The notes beneath the pieces are model-generated. The model saw only the letters and a list, made by a program, of their open reading frames with translations, made no database searches and was not told where the DNA came from. The position numbers were made by a program, and so were the translations under genes. Shown here one piece after another: positions 50,902 through 60,023 of a DNA stretch of 64,000 nucleotides. How positions within the stretch are numbered: position 1 is the first letter of the stretch; the number at the start of each line of letters is the position of its first letter. This DNA comes from JAGVSZ01 sp963747775 (GTDB lineage Bacteria > Pseudomonadota > Gammaproteobacteria > Burkholderiales > SG8-39), in NCBI GenBank assembly GCA_963747775.1, contig CAVVGT010000014.1, forward strand, positions 62,001-126,000, written 5' to 3'.

Positions 50902-51852
50902 ATGACCGACGTTCTAGCGAGAGCGAACCAGGCGGGCGAGGCCGCGAGCGAGCTGGATCGCGCGCTGCGGCACGGGCGGTTCGTCGTGACCGCCGAAGTC
51001 TCCCCGCCGGTATCGACCGATCTCGCCGAATTCGTCGCGCGCGCAGCGCCGCTGCAAGGGCTCGTGACGGCGGTGAACGTCACCGACGGCGCAGGCGCGA
51101 AGACGCACGTCTCCAGCCTCGTGGCGGCGCATTTCCTCGTGCGGCGCGGCATCGAGCCGATCCTGCAGATCACCTGCCGCGACCGCAACCGGCTCGCGCT
51201 GCAGGCGGATCTGCTCGGCGCGGTCGCGCTCGGCATCCGCAACGTGCTGGTGCTGCGCGGGGACGAGCCGCGGGTCGGTGACCAGCCCGAGAGCAAGCCG
51301 GTATTCGATCTCGCCACGACGCAGGCGCTCGCGATGGCCCGGGACATGCGCGCGGAACGCCGTCTGCCGTCGGGGACCGAGATCAAGGGCGCGGTCGACC
51401 TGGTGCTCGGCGCGGCGGAGACGGTGGTCGACCCGTCGCCCGACTGGCAACCCGCGGGGCTGCTCGCCAAGGTGGCTGCGGGCGCGGACTTCATCCAGAC
51501 GCAATTCTGCATGGATGCCGGCGTGGCGCGGCGATACGCCGCGCGGCTGCTCGAGCTGGGCGTCGCGCAACGGCTGCCGATCCTGATCGGCGTTGCGCCG
51601 ATCCCCTCGGCCCGCTCGGCGCGCTGGATGCGCGAACGGCTCTTCGGGACCGTGATTCCGGATGCGGTCGTCGAGCGGCTGGAGCGCGCTGCCGATCCGA
51701 AGCTCGAGGGCCAGCAGATCTGCATCGAGGTCATTCGGCAGCTCGCCGCGGTGCCCGGCGTCGCCGGCGTGCACGTCATGGCGCCGCAGTTCCACTCGGC
51801 GCTCGCCGCGGTCATTGCGGCATCGGGCGTCGCGGGCAGGCCGCGCGCGTAG
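50902..51852 (+). CDS. Methylenetetrahydrofolate reductase family protein
   Basis: The 316-residue TIM-barrel flavoprotein starts at ATG 50902 behind AAGGA. Blocks are VTAEVSPPVSTD with the proton-donor glutamate, NVTDGAGA, ILQITCRDRNRLALQADLL, NVLVLRGDEPR and ADFIQTQFCMDAG. MetF reduces methylene- to methyl-tetrahydrofolate; this sequence resembles the divergent MetF-like group often seen with C1 or demethylation genes rather than classical metF. It is divergent from the Bug gene at 49797 and followed after 17 bp by a glutathione S-transferase. Confidence 0.85.
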   Translation: MTDVLARANQAGEAASELDRALRHGRFVVTAEVSPPVSTDLAEFVARAAPLQGLVTAVNVTDGAGAKTHVSSLVAAHFLVRRGIEPILQITCRDRNRLALQADLLGAVALGIRNVLVLRGDEPRVGDQPESKPVFDLATTQALAMARDMRAERRLPSGTEIKGAVDLVLGAAETVVDPSPDWQPAGLLAKVAAGADFIQTQFCMDAGVARRYAARLLELGVAQRLPILIGVAPIPSARSARWMRERLFGTVIPDAVVERLERAADPKLEGQQICIEVIRQLAAVPGVAGVHVMAPQFHSALAAVIAASGVAGRPRA

Positions 51853-51869
51853 AGCGGGAGAAAACGCAC

Positions 51870-52583
51870 ATGCGCTACGAGCTCTACTACTGGCCCGAGA
51901 TTCAAGGTCGCGGCGAATTCGTCCGGCTCGCGCTGGAAGAGGCGGACGCCGACTACGTCGACGTCGCGCGGTCCGGCCCGCGTGGCATGGCCGCGATGAT
52001 GCGTCTCATGGAGAGTCGCGCTGTCCGTCAACCGCCGTTCGCACCGCCGTTCCTCAAAGCGGGCAGGCTGGTGATCGGCCAGACGGCGAACATCCTGCTG
52101 TTCCTCGGTCCGCGGCTCGGGCTCGCGCCGCGCACGGACCCCGGTCGGCTGTGGGCGCACCAGCTCCAGCTCACGATCGCCGACTTCGTCCTCGAGGCGC
52201 ACGACACGCACCACCCGATCGCGGGCAGCCTCTACTTCGAGGAGCAGAAGCCGGAAGCGAGGCGCCGTGCGGCCCTGTTCATCCGCGAGCGCGTCGCAAA
52301 GTTCCTCGGGTACTTCGAGCGGGTGCTGATGCGCAGCCGCGGCCGGTGGATGACGGGCGGCAAGCTGAGCTACGTGGATCTCTCGGTCTTCCAGGCGATC
52401 GAGGGCCTGCGCTATGCATTTCCGAGGGCGATGGCCCGGCGGGCGTTCAGATATCCGCGGCTTATGGCGTTGCACGACAGCGTCGCGTCGCGCCCGCGCA
52501 TTGCCCGCTATCTCGCCTCGGAGCGGCGCCTGCCCTTCAATGAAATGGACATTTGGCGCCACTACCCCGAGCTGGATCGCTGA
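51870..52583 (+). CDS. Glutathione S-transferase family protein
   Basis: The 237-residue protein has a thioredoxin-like N-domain (YELYYWPEIQGRGEFVRLALE) with Tyr in the sigma/alpha-type catalytic position and LVIGQTANILLFLG supplying the glutathione-binding QS/QT contact, then an all-helical C-domain with LSYVDLSVFQAIEGL. It conjugates or reduces small electrophiles with glutathione. The spacing (17 bp from the MetF-like gene, 4 bp to the ArfB gene) suggests a three-gene operon. Confidence 0.88.
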   Translation: MRYELYYWPEIQGRGEFVRLALEEADADYVDVARSGPRGMAAMMRLMESRAVRQPPFAPPFLKAGRLVIGQTANILLFLGPRLGLAPRTDPGRLWAHQLQLTIADFVLEAHDTHHPIAGSLYFEEQKPEARRRAALFIRERVAKFLGYFERVLMRSRGRWMTGGKLSYVDLSVFQAIEGLRYAFPRAMARRAFRYPRLMALHDSVASRPRIARYLASERRLPFNEMDIWRHYPELDR

Positions 52584-52587
52584 ACCC

Positions 52588-52983
52588 GTGGTCACGCTCC
52601 GCGAAGAGGAGATCGAGTTCGTCCCGATCCGCGCCCAGGGTGCGGGCGGGCAGAACGTCAACAAGGTGTCCAACGCGATCCACCTGCGCTTCGACGTGCG
52701 TGCGTCGTCGTTGCCCGACGCGGTCAAGGCCCGGCTCCTGCAGCTGCGCGACCAGCGCATCAGCGCCGACGGGGTGGTGGTGATCAAGGCCCAGCAGTAC
52801 CGCAGCCTGGAGAAGAATCGCGACGACGCGCTCGCGCGGCTGCACGAGCTCGTGGTTCGCGCCGCCGTCGTCCCGCGCCCCCGTCGACCGACCAAGCCGA
52901 CGAAAGCCTCGCAGCGCCGGCGCGTGGAGGGCAAAGTCCGGCGCGGGCAGGTGAAGGCGCTGCGGCGGCGCGTGCTCGACTGA
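52588..52983 (+). CDS. arfB: Ribosome rescue peptidyl-tRNA hydrolase
   Basis: The 131-residue protein starts at GTG 52588. The release-factor-like GGQ motif is in AQGAGGQNVNKVSNAIHLRF near residue 26, and a basic unstructured tail (PTKPTKASQRRRVEGKVRRG) follows, which enters the empty mRNA channel of stalled ribosomes in ArfB. Length is the family norm. It frees ribosomes stuck on messages without a stop codon. It ends the MetF-GST-ArfB unit and is convergent with the gene at 53002. Confidence 0.93.
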   Translation: MVTLREEEIEFVPIRAQGAGGQNVNKVSNAIHLRFDVRASSLPDAVKARLLQLRDQRISADGVVVIKAQQYRSLEKNRDDALARLHELVVRAAVVPRPRRPTKPTKASQRRRVEGKVRRGQVKALRRRVLD

Positions 52984-53001
52984 CCACGGCCGGGCGGCAA
53001 G

Positions 53002-53469
53002 TCAGCGCCGGCCGCTCATTCGCACGCTCATGCCGCTGCGGACCGGCACGTGCGCCGGGCGGTGCCCTAAGCGAGCGCGCGGCCAGTGAAACGGGACGCC
53101 GTAAGCGGGCGCATAGCCGGCGAACATGGGCGGGTACGCGTAGTACGGATCGTAGAAGGGCGTCGGGGCGGACACCGCAGTGCGCGCGCGTCGTTGCTCC
53201 TCGAGCTCCGCCTCGAGCCGTGCGATCCGCGCGCGGAGCAGGCGATCGTTCTCCCGCTCGAGTTGCGCTTGCGGCACCCCCTGAATCGTGCTGACGCGCC
53301 CCGCATCCTCGTCGAGTTGCCGGACCTGCCGCGCCGTGGCGGGTAGTGCGTTCCCGTAGTTCACCACGCCCCTGTCGTCGATCCACTTGTAGGTCGCGGC
53401 GGTCACGGCGAGCGGTAGCGTCCCCGCGCCGAGGAGGGATACTTGCAGGAGCACGCGCCGGAGCTTCAT
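53002..53469 (-). CDS. DUF4124 domain periplasmic protein
   Basis: The 155-residue protein starts at ATG 53469 (MKLRRVLLQ) with a signal peptide ending AVTAA. The mature N-terminus, TYKWIDDRGVVNYGNALP, is the DUF4124 domain of proteobacterial periplasmic proteins. A coiled-coil-like helix follows (QLERENDRLLRARIARLEAE), then a Tyr/Pro-rich tail and a basic end. The function of the domain is unknown. Confidence 0.82.
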   Translation of the reverse strand: MKLRRVLLQVSLLGAGTLPLAVTAATYKWIDDRGVVNYGNALPATARQVRQLDEDAGRVSTIQGVPQAQLERENDRLLRARIARLEAELEEQRRARTAVSAPTPFYDPYYAYPPMFAGYAPAYGVPFHWPRARLGHRPAHVPVRSGMSVRMSGRR

Positions 53470-53591
53470 ACCCGGCACACGATCCCACCGGAAGCGGCTT
53501 GCCGTCAATGCCGAGGACGCGACACCGCGCTTTCGCGGCGCTGCGTAGCGTGCTAGCTTTTTGCCTCGTGTCGCGACCTGGAGGCTTCCAC

Positions 53592-54245
53592 ATGAGCAGC
53601 GCCCCGATCTTCCGCTATCCCGGCAAGGACGCCGACGTCACGTGGGACCAGCGCCTGTGCATTCACATCGGCGAGTGCGGGCGGGCAAAAGGCGATCTCT
53701 TCATCACCGGGAGGAATCCCTGGTGCCAGCCGGATCTGGCGACCGTCGCCGAGGTGGCGGACGTGTGCGAGCGCTGCCCGAGCGGCGCGCTCGTCTACGA
53801 GGCGAAGGACGGCAAGACAGTCGAGCGGGCCGCGGCGCTGAACACGATCGCGGTGACCTACAACGGGCCGCTCTTCGCGCGCGGCGAGCTCGCGATCGAA
53901 GGCGCGCCGGCCGACATGCCGGGCCTGCGATTCCGCGCAGCGCTGTGCCGGTGCGGGCAGTCGAAGAACAAGCCCTTCTGCGACAACAGCCACGAAACCG
54001 CGGGGTTCAAGGACTCCGGCGCGGTCGGCGAGACCGGCGCGGGCGGCGGTGCCACGGGTGGCGCGCTCGCGATCAGGCCACTCAAGGACGGCCCGCTGCG
54101 GGTGAAAGGCAACTTCGCGATCCTCGCGAGCAGCGGCTGCGCGCGCTGGCAGGGCGCCGAGGCGTACCTGTGCCGCTGCGGCCACTCGAAGAACAAGCCG
54201 TTCTGCGACAGCTCGCACAAGGCGGCCGGGTTCAAAGCCGGGTAA
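53592..54245 (+). CDS. Ferredoxin-like plus two CDGSH iron-sulfur domains
   Basis: The 217-residue protein starts at ATG 53592. Residues 1-65 resemble the Fer4_19 divergent ferredoxin (RLCIHIGECGRAK, WCQP, VCERCPSGAL). Two CDGSH domains follow: CRCGQSKNKPFCDNSH near residue 118 and CRCGHSKNKPFCDSSH near residue 197. Each CDGSH motif holds a 2Fe-2S cluster by three Cys and one His. This three-cluster layout is a known bacterial type with probable electron-transfer or cluster-sensing role. It stands alone in the cytoplasm. Confidence 0.93.
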   Translation: MSSAPIFRYPGKDADVTWDQRLCIHIGECGRAKGDLFITGRNPWCQPDLATVAEVADVCERCPSGALVYEAKDGKTVERAAALNTIAVTYNGPLFARGELAIEGAPADMPGLRFRAALCRCGQSKNKPFCDNSHETAGFKDSGAVGETGAGGGATGGALAIRPLKDGPLRVKGNFAILASSGCARWQGAEAYLCRCGHSKNKPFCDSSHKAAGFKAG

Positions 54246-54303
54246 GGTCGCCGCCGATCGGTCCCACGCTACGGCGAACGCGTGGGAAGAGTCCCATTGT
54301 CGA

Positions 54304-54343
54304 CGCGGAGGACCGCGCGCTGCAGCGCGGGTTATCCTCCGCG
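54304..54343. promoter_or_regulatory. Nested inverted repeat before a Bug gene
   Basis: Outer arms CGCGGAGGA (54304-54312) and TCCTCCGCG (54335-54343) enclose inner arms CCGCGC (54313-54318) and GCGCGG (54325-54330). The structure lies between the CDGSH gene stop and the Bug gene start at 54388, 44 bp upstream. An A-run rather than T-run follows, so it is not a standard plus-strand terminator; it may be a leader stem-loop. Confidence 0.4.
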
Positions 54344-54387
54344 CGTCGCGTCAGAAAAACCAATCAATGAATCAAGGAGGATCCGCA

Positions 54388-55359
54388 ATGCACGTCGTGC
54401 GTACGCTCGCCCTCGCCCTGACCCTCGTTGCCGCGCCGCACGCGGCGCTGGCCCAGTCGTACCCGTCGAAGCCGATTCGCATCGTCGTTCCCTACACCGC
54501 GGGCGGTCCGGCGGACCTGCTCGTGCGCGGCATGGGACAGAAGATGACCGAGAATTGGGGCCAGCAGGTACTGGTCGAGAATCGCCCCGGCGCCAACGAG
54601 ATCATCGCGGCCGAGGCGGTCGCGCGCGCGCCGGGCGACGGCTACACGCTGCTGCTCGCATCGGACGCGGTGTTCACGCTGAACCAGCACCTGTATTCGA
54701 AGATTCCGTACGACCCGGTGAAGGATTTCGTGCCGGTCAGCCGGCTCGTCACCGCGAACCTGATGCTGGTCGCGCGCCCGAAGCTGCCCGCGAACACTGT
54801 CGGCGAGCTGATCGATTACGCGCGCAAGAACCCCGGCAAGGTGACCTACGGCTCGGTTGGCGCCGGCGGCGTGAATCATCTCGGCATGGCGTGGTTCGCG
54901 ACGCAGAACGGCCTGACCATGGAGCACATCCCGTACAAGGGCCTCGTGCAGGGGCTACAGGACGTCGGCGAGGAGCGGGTCGACGTGATGTTCGCGGTGA
55001 TCGGCGGCGCGGCGCCGCTGCTGAACGCCGGTAAGCTGAAGGGACTCGCCGTGTCGGGCCGTGCGCGCAATCCGCTGGTGCCGAACGTGCCGACCTTCAC
55101 CGAGGCGGGTTTCCCGAATGCCGATGCGTCGTTCTACTTCGGGCTCGCCGCACCCGCGGGCACGCCGCGCGACGTCCTCGAGAAGATCGGCGCGGAGGCC
55201 GGGAAGATCGTCAACGCGCCGGAGTTCCGCGAGAAGTACCTGAACAACCTCGGCTTCGTCCCGGTCGGCGACACGCCGGATCAGTTCGCGGCGTTCCTCA
55301 AAACCGACCGCGAGCTTGGGGAGAAGCGCGTCAAGGCATCGGGCGCGAAGCTCGACTAG
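54388..55359 (+). CDS. Bug/TctC-type receptor (7 of 8)
   Basis: A 323-residue periplasmic binding protein. I choose ATG 54388 since AAGGAGGATCCGCA precedes it; an ATG at 54367 lies before that ribosome site. The signal peptide ends HAALAQ. Blocks are YPSKPIRIVVPYTAGGPAD, LVENRPGANEIIAAE, GDGYTLLLASD, NHLGMAWFATQ and HIPYKGLVQGL. Unlike the others it has no enzyme gene beside it in the same direction. A nested inverted repeat lies upstream. Confidence 0.95.
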   Translation: MHVVRTLALALTLVAAPHAALAQSYPSKPIRIVVPYTAGGPADLLVRGMGQKMTENWGQQVLVENRPGANEIIAAEAVARAPGDGYTLLLASDAVFTLNQHLYSKIPYDPVKDFVPVSRLVTANLMLVARPKLPANTVGELIDYARKNPGKVTYGSVGAGGVNHLGMAWFATQNGLTMEHIPYKGLVQGLQDVGEERVDVMFAVIGGAAPLLNAGKLKGLAVSGRARNPLVPNVPTFTEAGFPNADASFYFGLAAPAGTPRDVLEKIGAEAGKIVNAPEFREKYLNNLGFVPVGDTPDQFAAFLKTDRELGEKRVKASGAKLD

Positions 55360-55519
55360 GCGTGAGGCTGCTTACAGGACGAGCAGAGCGAAAAAGGCGT
55401 GGCAGGCACGCGCCGGGCTGCATATCATCTTGGGGGTTCCTGGTGTCGTAATTTCGCGACACGCCGATTCCAGATCGCGACCGGAATGAACTCATGCGGC
55501 GCAGCCGGGTCACAGAACG

Positions 55520-56470
55520 ATGACGCAGGGCGGATCCCCGGGGACGCGCGAGTTCCACGCCGAGATCGTCGACCCGCACGCCGGCGCGGATCCCGCGATC
55601 GACGTGGATCGCACCCCGCCGTACCTCGACCGGTACGGTCCGAATCCGCCGCCATCCTTCGCCCGGCGACTCGTGTGGTGGGGGGTTCCCGTCGTGCTTC
55701 TGGCCGCGGCGGGCGCTACCGTCTACTGGTATTGGCTGCGGCCGCAGGCGGAGGTGCCGACGACCGCGCCACCCGTTGCCGGACTCGCCCCGCCGGCCGC
55801 CCCCGAGCCGGCAATCAGGCATCCCATCGAGGCGGCGCAACCCGAGACGAACGAACCGGTTGCCGCAACGTTGCCGCCCTCGGTGGACGAGAGCGACAAG
55901 GCGGTCGAGGAGGCGCTCGTGGGCCTCGTCGGTCGCGGGCCGGTCGAGCAGTTCGCGAGCCTCAGCGGATTCGTGCGCCGGGTCGTCGCGACCGTGGACA
56001 ACCTGCCGCGCAACAAGGCGCCGCAACGCATGTGGCCCCTCACGCCGACCGCGGGCGCGTTCGTTACGACCGGCGGCAAGGACGCCGTCTACCTCAGCGC
56101 GGAGAACTACCGGCGCTACGATCCGGCGCTGCGCCTCATGGAGTCGGCGGACACCGGGAAATTCGTGGCGCTCTACGTGCGCCTGTATCCGCTGTTCCAG
56201 CAGGCCTACAAGGATCTCGGCTACCCCGACAAGTACTTCAACGACCGACTTGTCGAGGTGATCGACCACCTGCTCGCAACGCCGGAGGTGACCGGGCCCG
56301 TGAAACTCGCGCGACCGTGGGTACTGTACGAATTCGCCGATCCCGGCCTCGAGGCGCGCTCGGCCGGGCAGAAGACCCTCATGCGCATCGGCCCCGAGAA
56401 CGCCGCGCGCGTGAAGGCGAAACTGCGCGAGATCCGCAGGCAGGTCACGGGGCGCCAGCTGCCGCAATAG
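55520..56470 (+). CDS. DUF3014 single-pass membrane protein
   Basis: The 316-residue protein has a short cytoplasmic N-terminus, one membrane segment (LVWWGVPVVLLAAAGATVYW, near residues 51-70), a proline/alanine linker and a periplasmic domain with the DUF3014 features FVRRVVATVDNLPRNKAPQ, YRRYDPALRLMESAD and YPLFQQAYKDLGYPDKYFND. Function is unknown; the family is widespread in proteobacteria. It is convergent with the FKBP gene, with 13 bp between stops. The 160 bp upstream shows no defined element. Confidence 0.88.
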   Translation: MTQGGSPGTREFHAEIVDPHAGADPAIDVDRTPPYLDRYGPNPPPSFARRLVWWGVPVVLLAAAGATVYWYWLRPQAEVPTTAPPVAGLAPPAAPEPAIRHPIEAAQPETNEPVAATLPPSVDESDKAVEEALVGLVGRGPVEQFASLSGFVRRVVATVDNLPRNKAPQRMWPLTPTAGAFVTTGGKDAVYLSAENYRRYDPALRLMESADTGKFVALYVRLYPLFQQAYKDLGYPDKYFNDRLVEVIDHLLATPEVTGPVKLARPWVLYEFADPGLEARSAGQKTLMRIGPENAARVKAKLREIRRQVTGRQLPQ

Positions 56471-56483
56471 GCGCCACCGCGCT

Positions 56484-56828
56484 TCACCCCACGCCGAGCA
56501 ATTCCACTTCGAACACCAGCGTCGCGTTCGGAGGGATGACGCCGCCGGCGCCGCGCGCGCCATAACCGAGCGCCGGCGGAATGGTGAGTTTGCGCACGCC
56601 CCCGACGCGCATGCCTTGCACGCCTTCGTCCCAGCCCGCGATCACGCGCTGCGCACCGAGCGGAAAGACGAACGGATTCCCCCGGTCCTTGCTCGAGTCG
56701 AACTTCGTGCCATCGGTGAGCCAGCCCGTGTAGTGCACGGTGACGCGCTGGCCGGCGGCGGCGGCATCGCCGGCGCCCACGGTGACCTCTTCGATCACGA
56801 GGCCGGTTGCGGTGGTGGTGGGGGGCAT
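56484..56828 (-). CDS. FKBP-type peptidyl-prolyl isomerase
   Basis: The 114-residue protein is a single FKBP domain without signal peptide. The active-site blocks are VTVHYTGWLTDGTKFDSS, NPFVFPLGAQRVIAGWDEG and LTIPPALGYGARGAGGVIPP, ending LVFEVELL. It speeds proline cis-trans isomerisation in the cytoplasm. Length equals the minimal FKBP12-like form. It follows the MFS gene at 56862 by 33 bp in the same direction. Confidence 0.95.
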   Translation of the reverse strand: MPPTTTATGLVIEEVTVGAGDAAAAGQRVTVHYTGWLTDGTKFDSSKDRGNPFVFPLGAQRVIAGWDEGVQGMRVGGVRKLTIPPALGYGARGAGGVIPPNATLVFEVELLGVG

Positions 56829-56861
56829 TCGCGTTCTCTTTCGGTCGGAGAAAAGCGGTTC

Positions 56862-58037
56862 TCAGTGTGGCGCGCGCTCGAACCGGTACGTTGCGAGCGC
56901 GACAAGCGAGGCAGCCACGCCGCTCGCGCACACGCCGAGCCAGCCGGCATACGTCCAGGCGGTGCTTGCGATGAATGCGCCGGTCGCGTTGCCGCCCCAT
57001 ACGTGGATCGCGAAGATGGTGTTCGAGCGGCTCCGCGCCTCCGGATCGGCTGTCGTGACCATCGCCTGGTTCGCCACCATCGCGGACCGCAGTCCGCAGT
57101 CCTGGAGCATCGCGCCGACGACGATGGCGACGATCGTCACGACGCCGAAGCCGAACGTGAGATAGGCGGCCATCACGAGGCCGATCCCGGTGGTGACGAC
57201 CGGGCGCACGCCGACCCGATCCATCCAGCGGCCGGCCGGGCGCGCGACGAGAACTCCCGCCGCGCCCGGGATGCCGAAGAGTCCCGCGATCGCCGGGCCC
57301 ATGCCGTGCACCGCAGCGAGCATCGGCGCAAGCGTCGCCCAGAACCCGCCGTAGCAGACCCCGAGCAGAAACTGCACCGCGGAAGCGCGGCGCAGGTCCG
57401 CGCGGCTGCGCACGAGCCCGAGGAGCGAGCGCATCAGGGCGGCGTAAGGAAGGCGCGTCTTGGGCGGCGCGCTCGGCAGACGCGCGATCAGCGCGGGTGC
57501 AAGCGCGAGCATCATCGCGGCCGACATCACGTAGGTCCAGCGCCATCCGAGGTACGCCGTTATCAAGCCGCCGCCCACCCGCCCGAACAGGATGCCGAGG
57601 AAGAGCCCGGACATCACCGTGCCAATCGCGCGACCGCGCTCGCCCGGTGCGGAGAACTCGGCGATGTACGGCAGGATGTGCTGCGAGATGCTCGCGAAGA
57701 CGCCGACGAACAGCGCGGCAACGATGAGCATCGCGAGGTTGTGCGCAGCGCCCATCGCGAGCGTCGCGGCAACCAGGCACCACAGCTGCACGGTGATCAG
57801 CCGGCGCTTGTCGATGCGATCGCCGAGCGGCGCGAGACACAGCGTGCCGGCGAGGAAGCCACCGAAGCTGCACGTGGCGACCCATCCGACCGCCGCGGCG
57901 CTCGCGCCGAACTCGCGCGCGAACTCGGGGAGCATCGGGGTCTGGAAGTGCACCGTCCCCGCGGTGGTGAAGCAGGTGGCCGTCAGCAGCGCCATCAGCC
58001 CGGGCGTGAGCCGCGGGCGCTCCGGCGCCCGATTCAC
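56862..58037 (-). CDS. Major facilitator superfamily transporter
   Basis: The 391-residue protein has about twelve membrane helices. The loop 2-3 motif GDRIDKRRLITVQ and the GRAIGTVMSGLFLGILFGRVGGG helix 5 region are typical of drug/arabinose-efflux-like MFS carriers. The ATG overlaps the stop of the upstream DODA dioxygenase by four bases, so the pair is coupled and the transporter may move the dioxygenase substrate or product. The substrate is unknown. Confidence 0.9.
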   Translation of the reverse strand: MNRAPERPRLTPGLMALLTATCFTTAGTVHFQTPMLPEFAREFGASAAAVGWVATCSFGGFLAGTLCLAPLGDRIDKRRLITVQLWCLVAATLAMGAAHNLAMLIVAALFVGVFASISQHILPYIAEFSAPGERGRAIGTVMSGLFLGILFGRVGGGLITAYLGWRWTYVMSAAMMLALAPALIARLPSAPPKTRLPYAALMRSLLGLVRSRADLRRASAVQFLLGVCYGGFWATLAPMLAAVHGMGPAIAGLFGIPGAAGVLVARPAGRWMDRVGVRPVVTTGIGLVMAAYLTFGFGVVTIVAIVVGAMLQDCGLRSAMVANQAMVTTADPEARSRSNTIFAIHVWGGNATGAFIASTAWTYAGWLGVCASGVAASLVALATYRFERAPH

Positions 58038-58819
58038 CCGATCACCACCGAGAGCATTCCGACCGAGCCGATGTCGATGCCGTCGACGGGAAACTCGAGC
58101 TTCTCCCCCGCAGCGTGCAGCGCGATGCAGTACAGCAGCGGAAGGTAGTGATCCGGCGTGGGGATCGAGAGCCGTGCGTCCTCGCCGAGGCTTTCGTACG
58201 CGATCAGCGGACCGTGCTCGCGTGCCGCGAGCAGGGCGCGCAGCCGGTCGTTGAACCGCACCGCCCAGTCGTAGGGTGCGGCGTCGCCGCTGCGCCGCAT
58301 CAGGCCCAGGTTGTGCACGACGTTGCCGCTGCCGATGACGAGGACCCCTTCATCGCGCAGCGGCGCGAGCCGCTTGCCCAGCGCGTAGTGGAAGGACCCG
58401 GGCTGCGTGCCGTCGATGCTGAGCTGCACGACCGGAACGTCCGCGGCCGGGAACGCGTGCAGGAGCACCTGCCAGGTCCCGTGATCGAGACCCCAGCTCT
58501 CGTCGAGCGGCGCGTCGACCGGCGCGACGAGCGCGCGCACGCGCCGCGCGAGCGCCGGATCGCCGGGCGCAGGGTAGGAAACCTCGTATAGCGGCTTCGG
58601 GAAGCCGTAGAAATCGTGGATCGTGCGCGGCCGCTCCATCGCCGTCACCGCGGTGCCGCGCGTGTACCAGTGCGCCGACACCGAGAGGATTGCCCGGGGT
58701 CGCGGCAGGGTTGCGCCGAGCTGCCGCCACGCGTCGGCGTAACGGTTGGGCTCAATCGCGTTCATCGGGCTGCCGTGTCCGAAGAACACGACGGGCATGC
58801 GCGGCGAGTTAGCGGACAT
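58034..58819 (-). CDS. DODA-type extradiol ring-cleavage dioxygenase (YgiD-like)
   Basis: The 261-residue protein belongs to the LigB/DODA group. Metal-site histidines are in VFFGHGSPMNAI, SVSAHWYTRG and TPDHYLPLLY, and SGNVVHNLG carries another conserved His; GLDHGTWQVLLHAFP is diagnostic. YgiD opens the ring of L-DOPA-like catechols with zinc or iron. It is coupled by ATGA overlap to the MFS transporter downstream. Its physiological substrate here is not known. Confidence 0.93.
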   Translation of the reverse strand: MSANSPRMPVVFFGHGSPMNAIEPNRYADAWRQLGATLPRPRAILSVSAHWYTRGTAVTAMERPRTIHDFYGFPKPLYEVSYPAPGDPALARRVRALVAPVDAPLDESWGLDHGTWQVLLHAFPAADVPVVQLSIDGTQPGSFHYALGKRLAPLRDEGVLVIGSGNVVHNLGLMRRSGDAAPYDWAVRFNDRLRALLAAREHGPLIAYESLGEDARLSIPTPDHYLPLLYCIALHAAGEKLEFPVDGIDIGSVGMLSVVIG

Positions 58820-58944
58820 GGGCGTCTTCCGTGCGGCGAGCAGCGCCAGAATGTCCCCGAGTCTATTCGATGTGGCCGCGCGGCACTCCAGCGACGCTCG
58901 CTGCTACCATTGCGGCCCGACGCGTCGCGTCACCCGGAGACGAC

Positions 58945-60006
58945 TTGACCGCCGCCCCGATCCGCTTTCCGTTCGACCGCCTGCGCGACTTTGTCGCCGC
59001 GGCGTTCGAGCGCGTCGGCATTCCGGCCGAGGACGCTTACGCGCTCGGAAGCCTCATGGCCGAGGCCGACCTGCAGGGCTCCGACGGTCACGGGGTGATC
59101 CGCCTCGCGCCCTACGTGCGGCGCATCAAGTCGGGCGGCGTCAACGTGAAGCCGAACATCCGCATCACGGAGGAGCGGCCCGCCATGGCCCTCGTGCACG
59201 GCGACAACGGCATGGGCCACCTGGTGATGAAGCGGGCGGCCGCGATCGCGATCGAGAAGGCGCGCACGACCGGCGTGGCGTGGGTCGGCACGCAGTGGAG
59301 CAACCATGCGGGGCCCGCCTCGCTCTATGCGCGCATGCCGCTCGCGCACGACATGATCGGGCTCTACCTCGCGGTCGGCAACGCGAACCACCTTCCGCCG
59401 TGGGGCGGCCTCGACATGCTGCTCTCGACGAACCCGATCGCCGCGGCGATCCCGGCGCTCGAGGAAGCGCCGGTGGTCCTCGACATGGCCACGACCGTCG
59501 CCGCGTACGGCAAGGTGAAGGCGAAGGCGCAGCGCGGCGAGAGGATGCCCGAGGGCTGGATGATGGACCGCGCCGGTCGGCCGATCACCGATCCGAAGCG
59601 CGCGGCCGAAGGGTTCCTGCTGCCAATCGGCGGCTACAAGGGCTACGGCCTCGCGCTGATCGTGGGGCTGCTCGCGGGCACCTTGAACCAGGCGGCGATG
59701 GGCAAGGGCGTGCTCGACTTCAACGCCGACTTCCAGGGCGCCTCGAATACCGGGCAGGCGATCGTCGCGATCGACGTTGCGGCGTTCGGGGATGTCGGCG
59801 AGTTTAAGCGACGCGTCGACAAGGTCGTGCGCGACATGCGCAACGCCGAGCGCATGCCCGGCGTCGACCGGATCTGGGTGCCCGGCGAGCAGAGCAACGC
59901 CAAGCGCGTCGCGAACGCGCGCGACGGAATTCCGCTGGCGCCGCAGCTCGTCGCGGCGCTGGACCAGGTGGCAGCCGAGCTGGGTATCGTCCCGCTCGCC
60001 AGGTGA
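58945..60006 (+). CDS. Malate/L-lactate dehydrogenase-like (Ldh family) oxidoreductase
   Basis: The 353-residue enzyme starts at TTG 58945 with CGGAGA nine bases before; longer readings upstream lack a ribosome site. The Ldh_2 family reduces 2-keto acids with NAD(P)H. The catalytic histidine is in GSDGHGVIRLAPYVRRI near residue 47; GVAWVGTQWSNHAGPAS, STNPIAAAIPA and GYKGYGLALIVGLLAG are family blocks. It heads a five-gene operon with two Gfo/Idh/MocA oxidoreductases, an amidohydrolase and a Bug receptor. Sugar-acid or hydroxy-acid metabolism fits. Confidence 0.93.
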   Translation: MTAAPIRFPFDRLRDFVAAAFERVGIPAEDAYALGSLMAEADLQGSDGHGVIRLAPYVRRIKSGGVNVKPNIRITEERPAMALVHGDNGMGHLVMKRAAAIAIEKARTTGVAWVGTQWSNHAGPASLYARMPLAHDMIGLYLAVGNANHLPPWGGLDMLLSTNPIAAAIPALEEAPVVLDMATTVAAYGKVKAKAQRGERMPEGWMMDRAGRPITDPKRAAEGFLLPIGGYKGYGLALIVGLLAGTLNQAAMGKGVLDFNADFQGASNTGQAIVAIDVAAFGDVGEFKRRVDKVVRDMRNAERMPGVDRIWVPGEQSNAKRVANARDGIPLAPQLVAALDQVAAELGIVPLAR

Positions 60007-60023
60007 ACCAGGAGGAGGAATCG

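Noticed and set aside
49797..53000. A minus-strand frame of over 1,000 codons
   Set aside because: Upstream of 50795 it is antisense to the MetF-like, GST and ArfB genes and has arginine/serine-rich shadow composition.
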